From Halorientalis persicus (lineage in GTDB: Archaea; Halobacteriota; Halobacteria; Halobacteriales; Haloarculaceae): a DNA stretch of 64,000 bases. A program made the position numbers and the translations under genes. This document shows positions 17,246-25,862 of the stretch, in pieces. The notes below the pieces were generated by a model. That model made no database searches and was not told where the DNA came from. It saw only the letters and a list, made by a program, of their open reading frames with translations. How positions within the stretch are numbered: position 1 is the first letter of the stretch; the number at the start of each line of letters is the position of its first letter. The DNA lies in NCBI RefSeq assembly GCF_900110215.1, contig NZ_FOCX01000023.1, forward strand, positions 1 to 64,000. The letters run 5' to 3'.

Positions 17246-19042
17246 CTAGAACGGCGGGAATCGCCCGTATTCACAGGCGCTGTCCCGCTGTAGGATCACC
17301 GTGTACTGGTTCTCCGCGAGTTCCTGCTCGTCGGCGTACTGGTCGGTCTGGGGCACCAGGCCGACGTGGAACAGATCCGTCACCGACCCCGGCGTCGGCC
17401 GGTCGGGGACGAAGTTCGGCGGGCGCGGCCCGAACTCGGCGACGATGCGGTAGCTGTACTCACCGGAGAGCAGGTCCCGGAAGTACGCCTGCTGGTCCCT
17501 GCCGTTGCGGTAGTAGGTGCCGTTTTGCAGGTAGAGCAGGTCGCGATACCCGAGCTGGATGTACTCGGGGCAGTCGACGATCGACGCCGCTTCGGCCTCG
17601 TCCTCCGGCCCGAACAGGTGATTGATCCGCATATCGTGGGGGACGGCGGCGTCGTGGAAGTCCCGCCGGTAGATCTCCATCGTGGCGTCGTCGTCGGCGT
17701 TGTCCTGTAACCACTCGGTCGCCTGATCGCGGGGCATCGAGGCGTAGCCCCCGACGCCGACGCCGGCGTAGATTCCGGTCGTCACCAGCAGGAGTGCGAT
17801 CACGGGCGTCCCGACGGACGGGTTCCGCTCGCGCAACCGGATCAGCGACAGCGCGAGCAGGAGTGCGATCAGCGGGAACGTCGGCAGCAGGTGGTGGACC
17901 CGGAAGTCGTGCCAGCCCGAGAACAGCAGGAGGTAGACGACGAGCGCGACGCCCGCGAGCGCCAGCGCGTCGGTACTGGTGGCCTGGTCACGCACCGCCG
18001 ACAGACTCGCGACGACGCCGGCCAGTGCCGCGAAAAACAGCGGCAGTCCGAGCGCGCTGAAATAGCCTCGGAGGAACCACCACCAGATCTGGGCGGTCGG
18101 GCCGGTAGTGTGTGTGCTCCGTGCGCCCGGTTGTTCGAGGACCCGATACAGGAACTTGTCGAAGCTCCCGACGAGGAACGTGGGATACCCGACGAGAATT
18201 GCGAGTAAGCCCAGCAGCGCGCCACCGGCGACCAGCCGCGGCCGGAACAGCGCCTCGAACCACTCTCCCTCGACGTGACGGCCACGCAGCAGGTACGCCA
18301 GCCCGACCAGAAAGACGATGGGCGCGGCGGTCAACTTGAACGCGATAGCGACCCCACCGGTCGCGCTGGCCGCGAGGAACGCCGTCCCGTCGCCGGTCCG
18401 GACGTACCGGACGAGCAGGTACAGCGCCAGCAGGAGGAAAAAGAGCGCGGGCATATCCTCCCCGCCTTCGTGAGCGATGGTGAGGAAGCCGAAGGTGAGC
18501 GTCAGGACGAGCGCGGCCAGCCGACCTGTCGCGCGGTCCCGGAGTACGGTGCCGAGGCGATAGGTCAGGTAGACCGCGCCGACGGCGAAGGCGACGTTGA
18601 ACAGTCTGACGAACACGAGACTCCAGGTCCAGATCCACTCCGGCGTCCCGTGCCAGGCCGGGTAGTAGCCGAACTCCGGCTGGGGGTAGCCCAGTTCCGT
18701 GAACGCCGACAGATCGCCCGTCAGGACCGACACCAGCAGGACTGGCAACAGCGCCAGCCCGAACAGGTACAGCGTCGGTCCGAAGGGGACCCGGCTCCAC
18801 TCGACGCTTCGCTGGAGCGTCTCGATGCTGGGATCGGCGATCATCCGCCCCATGGGGACCATCGCGTCGAGCAGACGGCTCTTCTCGTCTCTGGTCGCGA
18901 AGTTGGGGATGCGGTGCCAGAACCAGAAGCTACAGAGCACGGCCGCGAGCAAGACGATGAACGGCAGGTACGGATCGGATCGGAAGTCGTCCGCGACCTG
19001 CGTGCGGACGCGGCGAAAGAGGGCACGAATGCGGGAGGCCAT
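17246..19042 (-). CDS. GT39/ArnT-like membrane glycosyltransferase
   Basis: The 598-residue protein has about 11-12 transmembrane segments and a soluble C-terminal part. After the first helix it reads WHRIPNFATRDEKSRLLD, where the acidic pair in the first external loop matches the catalytic Asp/Glu of dolichyl-phosphate-mannose protein mannosyltransferase (GT-C) enzymes. MPALFFLLLALYLLVRYVRTG and the HDFRVHHLLPTFPLIALLLA segment are shared with the paralogue at 46406-48226. It is convergent with the LPG_TM gene (138 bp between stops, no clear feature), so it borders the same surface-glycan block. Confidence 0.8.
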   Translation of the reverse strand: MASRIRALFRRVRTQVADDFRSDPYLPFIVLLAAVLCSFWFWHRIPNFATRDEKSRLLDAMVPMGRMIADPSIETLQRSVEWSRVPFGPTLYLFGLALLPVLLVSVLTGDLSAFTELGYPQPEFGYYPAWHGTPEWIWTWSLVFVRLFNVAFAVGAVYLTYRLGTVLRDRATGRLAALVLTLTFGFLTIAHEGGEDMPALFFLLLALYLLVRYVRTGDGTAFLAASATGGVAIAFKLTAAPIVFLVGLAYLLRGRHVEGEWFEALFRPRLVAGGALLGLLAILVGYPTFLVGSFDKFLYRVLEQPGARSTHTTGPTAQIWWWFLRGYFSALGLPLFFAALAGVVASLSAVRDQATSTDALALAGVALVVYLLLFSGWHDFRVHHLLPTFPLIALLLALSLIRLRERNPSVGTPVIALLLVTTGIYAGVGVGGYASMPRDQATEWLQDNADDDATMEIYRRDFHDAAVPHDMRINHLFGPEDEAEAASIVDCPEYIQLGYRDLLYLQNGTYYRNGRDQQAYFRDLLSGEYSYRIVAEFGPRPPNFVPDRPTPGSVTDLFHVGLVPQTDQYADEQELAENQYTVILQRDSACEYGRFPPF

Positions 19043-19082
19043 ACCGGACTCAATCCGTGACGGCGGTAAAAACGGAACGGAG

Positions 19083-20141
19083 TCAGTCGCTCGTCGGGGC
19101 GGCCAGCCCCACGTCTATCTCGCCAGCGTCGAGTTCTTCCTCGACCTCGCGGGCGGCCTGGACCATGTTCTCCATCTTGCCGTAGGCCACCTCACGGGGC
19201 AGGAGCTTCAGCCCGCAGTCGGGCGAGACCGTCAACTGCTCGGGCGGGACGATCTCGAACCCTTTCTTGATGTTCTCTTTGATCTCCGCGACGGGTTCGA
19301 CCTCGGCGACGTGAACGTCCACGACGCCCAGCGCGAGGTCCTTGGTGAACTCGTGTTCGGTGAACACGTCGAGTTGCTCGTAGTTGCCGTTACAGAGTTC
19401 CAGATCGTACTCGTCGACCGGGTAGTCGAGCATCTCGGGGTAGATCCGCGAGTAGTCGCCGTAACAGACGTGCAGGCCGATCCGCACGTCCTCGGGCACG
19501 TTCTCGACGATCCGGTCCAGACAGTTGCCGACGATGGCGTGGTCGTCCGGCGTCGTCGCCAGCGCGGGTTCGTCGATCTGGATGTACTTCGCGCCGGCGT
19601 CCACGAGCCGTTCGATCTCCTCGTTGACGAGGTCGGCCAGGTCGTAGGCCAGTGCCTCGTCGTCGTCGTAGACCTCGTTGAACGACCAGCTCGCGAGCGT
19701 GTAGGGGCCGGTGATCGGCACTTTGACGGGGCGTTCGGCCACCGAGTCGGTGAACTCGAACTCGTCGACCAGCCACTCCTGACCGTACTCGACGTTCTCG
19801 ACGACGGAGGGTTTATCGAAGTAGTTGTGGCCCCAGACCTTCACGCGGCCGTTGAACTCGTAGCCCTCGATCAGGTGGGCGAAGTACTCGACCATCTCGT
19901 TGCGTCGCATCTCGCCGTCGACGACGGCGTCGAGCCCGGACCGTTCGTGTTCCTCGGTGATGAGGCGGGCGGCGTCGTCGGCGGCTTCCTCCCAGTCGTC
20001 CTCGTCGAAACTCGCGTCCTCGTCTTCGAGGAGCTCGCGGGCGCGGTCGAGCCACTTTGGTTTCTTGTAACTGCCGACGACGGTCGTCAGCAGGAAGTGG
20101 TCGTTCGGATGGTTCTCGGGACGGAACTGCTCTCGCGTCAT
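19083..20141 (-). CDS. MetE-like cobalamin-independent methionine synthase, catalytic half
   Basis: The 352-residue protein matches the C-terminal (catalytic) half of MetE: VGSYKKPKWL, ITGPYTLASWS, IQIDEPAL, then GLHVCYGDYSRIY with zinc ligands His and Cys (HVC) and TVSPDCGLKLLPR with the last zinc Cys. Archaeal short MetE homologues ('core MetE', Mes families) make methionine from homocysteine, probably with a methylcobalamin protein or unusual methyl donor rather than polyglutamyl folate. ATGA overlap (20138-20141) couples it to the upstream paralogue. The methyl donor cannot be deduced here. Confidence 0.85.
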   Translation of the reverse strand: MTREQFRPENHPNDHFLLTTVVGSYKKPKWLDRARELLEDEDASFDEDDWEEAADDAARLITEEHERSGLDAVVDGEMRRNEMVEYFAHLIEGYEFNGRVKVWGHNYFDKPSVVENVEYGQEWLVDEFEFTDSVAERPVKVPITGPYTLASWSFNEVYDDDEALAYDLADLVNEEIERLVDAGAKYIQIDEPALATTPDDHAIVGNCLDRIVENVPEDVRIGLHVCYGDYSRIYPEMLDYPVDEYDLELCNGNYEQLDVFTEHEFTKDLALGVVDVHVAEVEPVAEIKENIKKGFEIVPPEQLTVSPDCGLKLLPREVAYGKMENMVQAAREVEEELDAGEIDVGLAAPTSD

Positions 20142-21133
20142 GCGGAGATCACCTCTTTGTTGACTGCGGCCAGCGCGTCCAGTTTCGCCTCGTACTTGTT
20201 GACAGGGAGATAGAACGTCTCGGTGTTGATCGTCGCGTAAATCGTCTCGAAGTCGGTGCTGGGGGTGTTGTCGTCGACCCACTCGATGCGCTCGGCGATG
20301 GTCTCGGGTTCCTCGACCAGCGTGTTCTGTCCATCGACGATGCCGAGCGCGATGTCGTCTTTGGTACCGTACTCGCTGATGTTGTAGACGTTGTCCTCGT
20401 GGTCGGCCACGAAGTCGAACCCGATGGCGTCCACGTCGGCGTCCATCAGGTGGGCGTAGACCTTCTCGTCCAGTGCGCCCCAGTAGGTGTGGGCGACCAC
20501 GTCGGCGTCGGCGGCCGCGGCGACGGCGTCGATGGCCTCGCTGGCGCGCTCGTCCGCGCCGTCACCGGGCGGGTTCTCGACCAGCGACGGTTCGAGCAGG
20601 AACAGCGTCTCCACGTCGGGGAACTCGGCGATCTCCTCGATCAGGAACTCGCTGATCGCGTCGAGGAACGCGGCGTCGTCGCCGTAGTGTTCGTCGGTCG
20701 CCAGATCGGCCAGAGAGTACGGACCGGGGAGAACCGCCTGCAGACCCGCATCGACCTGCTCGCTCGCGGCGTCGAGTTCGGCGGCCACGTCGCCAGTCGC
20801 GGCGAGGTCACCGGTCACGACCGGCTCCCGGTAGAAGTTGTTGTTGTCGTAATACCGGACGATCCCACGGGTATCGACGGCGTCGGCGACCGCGAGCGGG
20901 TGGGCAATCATGTCGTCCCAGCGGCCCTGCCCCTCGACGATCCGGTCGAGGCCGGCCGACTGCTGGCGGTCGACGTACTCGCTCCGGACGCGTCCGTAGG
21001 CGTCTTCGATAGCCTCGCCCTCGGTCCCGTCGATCAGATCGGCCTTCTGGTGGCCCTTCAGATCGGATAACTCGTCTTTCGCCCAGTCGGGCAACGGGTA
21101 CAATCCCGGTGTCGTCGTAACTACCTCTGACAT
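20138..21133 (-). CDS. MetE-like protein lacking the zinc site, partner of the catalytic half
   Basis: The 331-residue protein is a paralogue of the next gene: LPGPYSLADLATDEHYGD matches ITGPYTLASWS, and TLFLLEPSLVENPPG matches the IDEPAL region. However, the zinc motif HVC is replaced by HTYWG, and the final SPDCGL is replaced by a segment without cysteine. It therefore cannot bind zinc in the usual way and may be a regulatory or structural partner, a methyl-donor-binding half (as the MetE N-domain), or have another role. A TATA box (21161-21168) lies 28-35 nt upstream of its ATG. Confidence 0.78.
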   Translation of the reverse strand: MSEVVTTTPGLYPLPDWAKDELSDLKGHQKADLIDGTEGEAIEDAYGRVRSEYVDRQQSAGLDRIVEGQGRWDDMIAHPLAVADAVDTRGIVRYYDNNNFYREPVVTGDLAATGDVAAELDAASEQVDAGLQAVLPGPYSLADLATDEHYGDDAAFLDAISEFLIEEIAEFPDVETLFLLEPSLVENPPGDGADERASEAIDAVAAAADADVVAHTYWGALDEKVYAHLMDADVDAIGFDFVADHEDNVYNISEYGTKDDIALGIVDGQNTLVEEPETIAERIEWVDDNTPSTDFETIYATINTETFYLPVNKYEAKLDALAAVNKEVISA

Positions 21134-21160
21134 TGCAATCCTGTACGAAATGACGCCCTT

Positions 21161-21168
21161 TAATATTT
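21161..21168 (-). promoter_or_regulatory. TATA box of the metE-like operon
   Basis: On the minus strand AAATATTA lies 28-35 nt before the ATG at 21133, predicting a leaderless or near-leaderless transcript of the two-gene operon. Confidence 0.6.
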
Positions 21169-21215
21169 GCTAATCGGTTTGATGACTTCGAGTTATGATC
21201 CGTCCGACGAGAGGG

Positions 21216-21330
21216 TATATAAAACGGCACGACGGTACCACTGGGTGTTTACGGGGAACAGTACCCCGTCGGACCGATCTCATCAACAATCGAGCTGTCT
21301 GATCGACACTGGCTATTTTACACACAAACA
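21216..21330 (+). ncRNA. Possible small RNA or leader behind a strong promoter
   Basis: TATATAAAA at 21216-21224 is one of the best TATA boxes in the window, but no gene starts at the expected distance (transcription near 21247). Shortly downstream is the hairpin ACGGGG-AACAGTA-CCCCGT (21251-21269), then unstructured sequence and a T-rich run around 21312-21317 and 21340-21350. The first coding ATG is at 21413. The region may be a small RNA gene or a 165-nt leader for the small secreted protein. No known RNA family recognised. Confidence 0.3.
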
Positions 21331-21412
21331 GTCGTGAAATAAGTTTTGTTTCAGGAGCTTAGCGTAGTTAATCATCTTGTTTATCCGGCAGGTCCGAATA
21401 GTGGCTGGTGGC

Positions 21413-21613
21413 ATGAAACGAATTGCCATGAAAGCGATCCTCGCCGTCCTGGCGGGGGTGTTCGGGGTTGGAACCGCAGCGGCAGAGACAGGGGGAGACA
21501 CCAGTGCGTTCGATCAGATCCTCGCGGAGATCATCGCCAAAGTCGGGGCGAACCTTCCGCCGGAGGCGAATCGAGTGCTCCTGGACCTGCTGTCGTCGAT
21601 CGGCCTGATCTAG
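21413..21613 (+). CDS. Small secreted or membrane-anchored peptide, unknown
   Basis: The 66-residue precursor MKRIAMKAILAVLAGVFGVG is a basic N-terminus plus a hydrophobic core, followed by TAAAE, a likely signal-peptidase site near residue 23. The mature part (TGGDTSAFDQILAEIIAKVG and a Leu/Ile-rich tail) would form amphipathic helices of about 43 residues. No family recognised; size and helix character recall small secreted peptides such as halocins, but there is no immunity gene evidence. A start at 21377 would add 12 residues without a signal logic. It is convergent with hemK2 after 98 bp of non-coding sequence. Confidence 0.45.
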   Translation: MKRIAMKAILAVLAGVFGVGTAAAETGGDTSAFDQILAEIIAKVGANLPPEANRVLLDLLSSIGLI

Positions 21614-21711
21614 CCGCTATCGTGAAAGGACACTCGCGTTCCGTATCCCTGGAACGCGGGTGCGTCCGTTTATCCGGCGCGCACCGAGTTCTCGATCAGT
21701 CTTCCGGCCGG

Positions 21712-22293
21712 TCAGCCGTCGGTCGAGCGCTGAAGTCTCAACACGAGTAGTCGCTCGAAGGCGTGTTTCTCGCTCGCGATCTCGGTCGCATCGAACCCGT
21801 AGTCGGCCGCGAAATCGACGACGGCGTCGGGGTCGGTGAGCGTCGACACGAGCAACAGCACCTCGCCGCCTGACGCGAGGACGCGACCCACGCCGTCTAT
21901 GAACGGTTCGATCACGGCCCGGCCGTCTTCGCCGCCCGAGAGCGCGTACTCCATCCAGTCGTTCCGTTCGTCCGCCGGCGGTGTCGGCAGGTACGGCGGG
22001 TTGAAGAGGACGACGTCGAAGCTCCTGTTCCGGAAGGGATCGGTCAGGTTCGCCTGCACGACCGGGACGCCGTTCTCGCGGGCCTCCTGGCAGGCCAGCG
22101 GGTTGATGTCCGCGCCCACCACGTCGGCTCCGCTGTCTTCGGCCACGCTGGCGACGTAGCCGCTCCCAGTCCCCACGTCCAGCACACGGTCGCCGTCCCC
22201 GACGCACTCGGCGGCCGTCTCGGCCAGCAGTCGGGTGTCCTCGGCGGGCTGGTACACCTGATCGAGGTCTCGGCGCTCGGCGAGATCGGTCAC
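21712..22293 (-). CDS. HemK2/N6AMT1-type protein methyltransferase
   Basis: The 193-residue class I methyltransferase has QVYQPAEDTRLL, VLDVGTGSGYVASV (SAM loop) and VLFNPPYLPT (NPPY motif IV for glutamine-N5 methylation). Archaeal and eukaryotic HemK2 proteins methylate the GGQ glutamine of release factor aRF1 with a Trm112 partner. It starts with GTG at 22293, overlapping the mscS stop (GTGA), and is the last gene of the rpl21e-rpoF-DUF655-ksgA-mscS operon. Confidence 0.9.
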   Translation of the reverse strand: MTDLAERRDLDQVYQPAEDTRLLAETAAECVGDGDRVLDVGTGSGYVASVAEDSGADVVGADINPLACQEARENGVPVVQANLTDPFRNRSFDVVLFNPPYLPTPPADERNDWMEYALSGGEDGRAVIEPFIDGVGRVLASGGEVLLLVSTLTDPDAVVDFAADYGFDATEIASEKHAFERLLVLRLQRSTDG

Positions 22294-23507
22294 GACTCGT
22301 CGCCCCCCGTCGCCGATCCCTCCCTGGGGGTCACACCGTCGGGACTGTCAGCAGACTCGCCGTCGGTCTCGTTCCCGGCCGTCCGCTCTCCGCTCGTCGC
22401 GTCGCCAGTCGCCACGTCGACGCCGTTGCCCGCGAGCCGGAGGCCGCCGGCCTCTTCACGACCGAGCAGTTCCCGCTGGGGGAACGGAATCTTGATACCC
22501 TCCTCGTCGAAGGCCTCTTTGATCGCGTCGATGACGGCGGTCTGGGCCTCCCACTTCCGGGGCGCGGTGGGGTCCGAGATCCAGAACCGACACTCCAGTA
22601 CGACCGCCGAGTCCCCGAACTGCTTGCCGACGACGACGGGTTCGGGACGGGAGAGCAGCGGGTCGACGTCACAGCCCTGCATCGCCTGTTCGGCCACCTC
22701 TGCCGCGCGGGTCACGTCCGCTTCGTAGTCGACACCCACGTCGACGGAGACCCGGAGCCGACCCGATTTCGAGCGGTTGACGATCTGTGTCGCGGTCACC
22801 TCGTCGTTTGGCAACAGCACGTGTTCGTCGTCGTAGGTCCGCAGGCGCGTGTTGAACAGCGACACGTCGGTGACGACACCCTCGCGGTCCTCCACGACGA
22901 TCCAGTCGCCCACCTCGAACGGGCGGGCGAAGATCAGGACGAACCCGGCGAGGACGGCCCCGAGGGTCTGGCGTGCGGCGAGACCGACCACCAGCCCGAT
23001 GACGCCCGCACCGAGGAGCAGGTCCGACGGATTGACGCCGGCCAGCGACATGACGAACACGGCCGCGAAGACGTAGACCACGAGCTGGATCAGGTGATGG
23101 ATAATCTCCCGCCGGTGGGCCGTGAGCACGTCGCCGCTTCGCTGCTCCAGCAACCCCTTGCTGACGCGGGTGAGCGCGTACGCGACGATCAGCGTCAACA
23201 CCCCCACCAGTGCGAGGACACCCTGTCTTGGGCCGACTTTGACCGTCTCGAAACTGGCCTGGACGGTGTCGACGGCGTGCCAGATGATGACGAGGAAGGC
23301 ACTCGCCAGTGCGGCCGCCAGACTGAACGTGATCGCCTGGATCGCCTCCGTGTCGTCGGTCGAGAACCGGGATTCGAGGTGTGCTCCCGCCCGCCGTATG
23401 CCGACGCCGACCGCCGCGAGCGCCAGTAGGACGACGAGGCTGGCCAGCAGTCGACTCATCCGCGAGGCGAAGGCGTTCTGGACCCCGTCGACCAGCAGGA
23501 GCGTCAT
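22290..23507 (-). CDS. MscS-family mechanosensitive channel
   Basis: The 405-residue protein has four to five N-terminal hydrophobic segments up to about residue 150, then the MscS pore helix and beta domain: LLGAGVIGLVVGLAARQTLG, FARPFEVGDWIVVEDREGVVTDVSLFNTRLRTYD and LPNDEVTATQIVNRS. The C-terminus beyond residue 350 is a low-complexity Gly/Thr/Asp/Glu tail. MscS channels release osmolytes on hypo-osmotic shock. It is translationally coupled on both sides (ATGA with ksgA at 23504-23507, GTGA with hemK2). Confidence 0.9.
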   Translation of the reverse strand: MTLLLVDGVQNAFASRMSRLLASLVVLLALAAVGVGIRRAGAHLESRFSTDDTEAIQAITFSLAAALASAFLVIIWHAVDTVQASFETVKVGPRQGVLALVGVLTLIVAYALTRVSKGLLEQRSGDVLTAHRREIIHHLIQLVVYVFAAVFVMSLAGVNPSDLLLGAGVIGLVVGLAARQTLGAVLAGFVLIFARPFEVGDWIVVEDREGVVTDVSLFNTRLRTYDDEHVLLPNDEVTATQIVNRSKSGRLRVSVDVGVDYEADVTRAAEVAEQAMQGCDVDPLLSRPEPVVVGKQFGDSAVVLECRFWISDPTAPRKWEAQTAVIDAIKEAFDEEGIKIPFPQRELLGREEAGGLRLAGNGVDVATGDATSGERTAGNETDGESADSPDGVTPREGSATGGDES

Positions 23508-24376
23508 CTCGGCTCGCCCACCTCCCACGCCAGCCGCGCTAACTCGGCGAACTCCGCGGGCGTAACTTTCCCCGCGCGCCGCCCCATCAGGTCCTCGTCG
23601 GCAGCCTCGACCACCGCGTCTGGCTCGTCCAGCCCCGAGATATGGGCCGTGTTCCGCACCGCGTTGCGCATCGTCTTCCGGCGCTGGGTGAACACAGCAG
23701 TAACGAAATCGAGGAAGAAGTCGTCGTCCGGCACTTCGTAGTCGGGAGACCGGGGACGGGCCCGCACGACGGCGCTCTCGACGGCCGGCGGCGGTGAGAA
23801 CGCCTCCTTGGGAACGGTCTCGACGACCTCCACGTCGGCGTAGTGGCCGGCGGTCACCGAGAGGCGACCGTACTCGTCGGTGGCCGGAGCGGCGGCCATC
23901 CGCTCGGCGAACTCCCGCTGGAACATGAGAATCAGCGGTCGGTCGCGGGACAGAAGTCGAAAGGCGATCTCGCTGGAGATGCCGTACGGCAGGTTCGAGA
24001 CCGAGAGCGAAAAGTCGGGTAGATCAACCTCCAGCGCGTCACCCCCGATCACGGTGAGGCGGTCGGCGTCGATCTCGGTGGCGAACTCCTCCCGGAGGAA
24101 GGCGGTGAGGTCCGGGTCGCGCTCGATCACGGTCACCCGGTCGGCGACCGCGAGCAGGCGGTCGGTGAGCGCGCCTGTCCCGCCGCCGATCTCGAGGACG
24201 TGGCTCGTGTCGGCGTCGATCTCGGTGGCGTAGTCCGGGAGCCGGTCGAGGACCCGGTCGTCGACGAGGAAGTGCTGGTCCCGGTTGGGGTCGCCGCGCA
24301 CGCCGGCGCGGGAAAGCAGGGCGTCGGGGGCGCGGCTACCGGGCGTCGGCGCGTCGTCGGCGGGGCCACCAGTCAT
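23504..24376 (-). CDS. ksgA: 16S rRNA (adenine-N6,N6)-dimethyltransferase KsgA/Dim1
   Basis: The 290-residue enzyme dimethylates the two adjacent adenosines near the 3' end of 16S rRNA. It has DQHFLVDDRVLDRL, LEIGGGTGALTDRLL (SAM loop), VIERDPDL, and SNLPYGISSEIAFRLL (NLPY catalytic motif). C-terminal TQRRKTMRNAV is also a family signature. The ATG at 24376 is used; a codon at 24403 would add nine unconserved residues. It follows the DUF655 gene by 34 nt. Confidence 0.95.
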   Translation of the reverse strand: MTGGPADDAPTPGSRAPDALLSRAGVRGDPNRDQHFLVDDRVLDRLPDYATEIDADTSHVLEIGGGTGALTDRLLAVADRVTVIERDPDLTAFLREEFATEIDADRLTVIGGDALEVDLPDFSLSVSNLPYGISSEIAFRLLSRDRPLILMFQREFAERMAAAPATDEYGRLSVTAGHYADVEVVETVPKEAFSPPPAVESAVVRARPRSPDYEVPDDDFFLDFVTAVFTQRRKTMRNAVRNTAHISGLDEPDAVVEAADEDLMGRRAGKVTPAEFAELARLAWEVGEPR

Positions 24377-24410
24377 TGGCGGACCCAGAACCTCACCGAC
24401 CAAAAACGTG

Positions 24411-25007
24411 TCAGTCCTGGTCGTCGGTGCCGACGAACGTCCGGTATTTCAGATCGTCTTCGCGCATCTCCTCGAGGACGCGCTCGACCAGTACCTCTCG
24501 GGGGTTGTGGAGGCCGTTGACCCGGGCCTGCAGGTCCTCGAAGTTCTGGAAGGGGCGGCGGTCGCGCTCGTCGAGGATGTTGTTGCGGAGCTTTTTGCCG
24601 ATCCCTGGAAGGAGGTTCAGCTGGTGGAGCCGCAGCGTGATGGGCTGGGCGTCGTTGTAGAAGTCGACGAACCGCTCCTCGTTGGCCGTGACGATCTCTT
24701 CGACGACGTACTCCAGTTCCGAACGCGCACCGCTGGGGAGATCCTCGTACTCGATCGTGCGGATGCGCTCGACCGGGCTGTCCGCGCCGCGCTCGACGGG
24801 AACACGGTCGCCGATCTGGACGCCGGCGTCCTCGTCGACCCGAAGCTCGAACAGTTCGAAGTCGGATTCGGTCAGGACGTACGCGAGCGGCGACTTCTCG
24901 TACTGTGGGCGGTCGTCTTCCGTGCGCCCGTGGGGCAGGAAGTCGAGGACGACACCCGTCTCACGCTCCGTGTCGGCAGTCGGGTCGCCGCTCTCGGAAT
25001 CGCTCAT
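24411..25007 (-). CDS. DUF655 family putative nucleic-acid-binding protein
   Basis: The 198-residue protein carries VVLDFLPHGRTEDDR, an OB-like part (AYVLTESDFELFEL...GDRVPV) and a helix-hairpin-helix region LNLLPGIGKKLRNNILDERDRRPFQNF. DUF655 is found in nearly all archaea next to ksgA, rpoF and rpl21e, as here, suggesting a function in RNA metabolism, but the role is unproven. The acidic N-terminal 25 residues are typical of halophile extensions. Confidence 0.9.
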   Translation of the reverse strand: MSDSESGDPTADTERETGVVLDFLPHGRTEDDRPQYEKSPLAYVLTESDFELFELRVDEDAGVQIGDRVPVERGADSPVERIRTIEYEDLPSGARSELEYVVEEIVTANEERFVDFYNDAQPITLRLHQLNLLPGIGKKLRNNILDERDRRPFQNFEDLQARVNGLHNPREVLVERVLEEMREDDLKYRTFVGTDDQD

Positions 25008-25053
25008 ACACGCCGATACGGCGACGGGATACATAAAAGCCCCAGTGGGAGGT

Positions 25054-25410
25054 CTAGACGTACTTCGCGACGACGTCGAGGATGTCGTCGAGTTCGTCGC
25101 CCGAGAGGGAGAACCGTTCCTGGGCGTAAATCGCGCGCAACTCGTCGCGGTCCTGTGGCGTCGTGTTCGCGATCTTGTAGGCCGTCGCCTCGTCGACCTT
25201 CTCCAGGTCCCGTAGTTCGTCGACGAACTCCTGGGACTCCTCGGGGTCGAGCGTGGCGAAGCGGTTGACGTGCTCGATGGCCCGCGCCAGTTCGTAGCGC
25301 ATCTCCCGATCCTCGTCGGTGGCCCGCTCGTGTTCGAGCGATTCGAGGATCTCCTTGGTCTCGGCGAGCGTCAGGTACTCCTCGCCGACCTTCTCCTTGA
25401 AGATCGTCAT
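25054..25410 (-). CDS. rpoF: RNA polymerase subunit RpoF (Rpb4 homologue)
   Basis: The 118-residue protein starts [20 protein letters not shown] and has the HRDC-like helical C-terminus [31 protein letters not shown] in pattern (E-A-x-A-x-K-I-x-N...P-x-x-x-D-E-L-R). RpoF pairs with RpoE (Rpb7) in the stalk of archaeal RNA polymerase. ATGA overlap with rpl21e (25407-25410) shows tight coupling. Confidence 0.93.
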   Translation of the reverse strand: MTIFKEKVGEEYLTLAETKEILESLEHERATDEDREMRYELARAIEHVNRFATLDPEESQEFVDELRDLEKVDEATAYKIANTTPQDRDELRAIYAQERFSLSGDELDDILDVVAKYV

Positions 25411-25697
25411 TCCTGGACGGTGATGTGGGCGGGCTTTGCGATGATCGTCTTCTCTTTGCCCTGATCCTCGATCAGGACCTTGTAGGCCTCTCCCTGCTTG
25501 CCGTCGACCGTTCCGGTGTGCCCGTTGAACCGCGGGTGGAATCGTCCGTCGTTGACCGACGGGTCGATCTTGAGGTGGACTTTCTGGCCCGCCTCGAACT
25601 CCTGAACGGACCGCTGGGGCGGCGACGTCCCCCGGTCACGGGGGTCGTTACTCAGCTCGTGGCGCGTCTTCTTGAGTGGACCGTTCGAATTGGGCAT
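25407..25697 (-). CDS. rpl21e: Ribosomal protein L21e
   Basis: The 96-residue protein contains [39 protein letters not shown] and [20 protein letters not shown], the L21e signatures. It is the first gene of the conserved archaeal rpl21e-rpoF-DUF655-ksgA cluster; in this genome mscS and hemK2 follow in the same operon. Confidence 0.96.
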   Translation of the reverse strand: MPNSNGPLKKTRHELSNDPRDRGTSPPQRSVQEFEAGQKVHLKIDPSVNDGRFHPRFNGHTGTVDGKQGEAYKVLIEDQGKEKTIIAKPAHITVQE

Positions 25698-25723
25698 TCG
25701 TGGCTGTCGGTTGTGTGGTCGGG

Positions 25724-25732
25724 CTTATAAAA
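25724..25732 (-). promoter_or_regulatory. TATA box of the rpl21e operon
   Basis: TTTTATAAG on the minus strand, 27-35 nt upstream of the rpl21e ATG. It predicts a nearly leaderless mRNA. The remaining bases 25733-25862 show no other feature. Confidence 0.7.
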
Positions 25733-25862
25733 CGTGCGTTCCGTCGCGGCCAGCGGCGTGGCGACCAGCTCTCAGCTCACGGGTCGCTTCGGGTTCCGGC
25801 CGTTCGCGTCGCGGTCAGAGGCCCCGTGCTCGAGTTCGGAGACGTTCCGGTCGCGTCCCCAG

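Noticed and set aside
21313-21501. 62-codon minus-strand frame opposite the small secreted peptide
   Set aside because: Antisense to a gene with a signal peptide; begins in its coding region and runs into AT-rich non-coding DNA.
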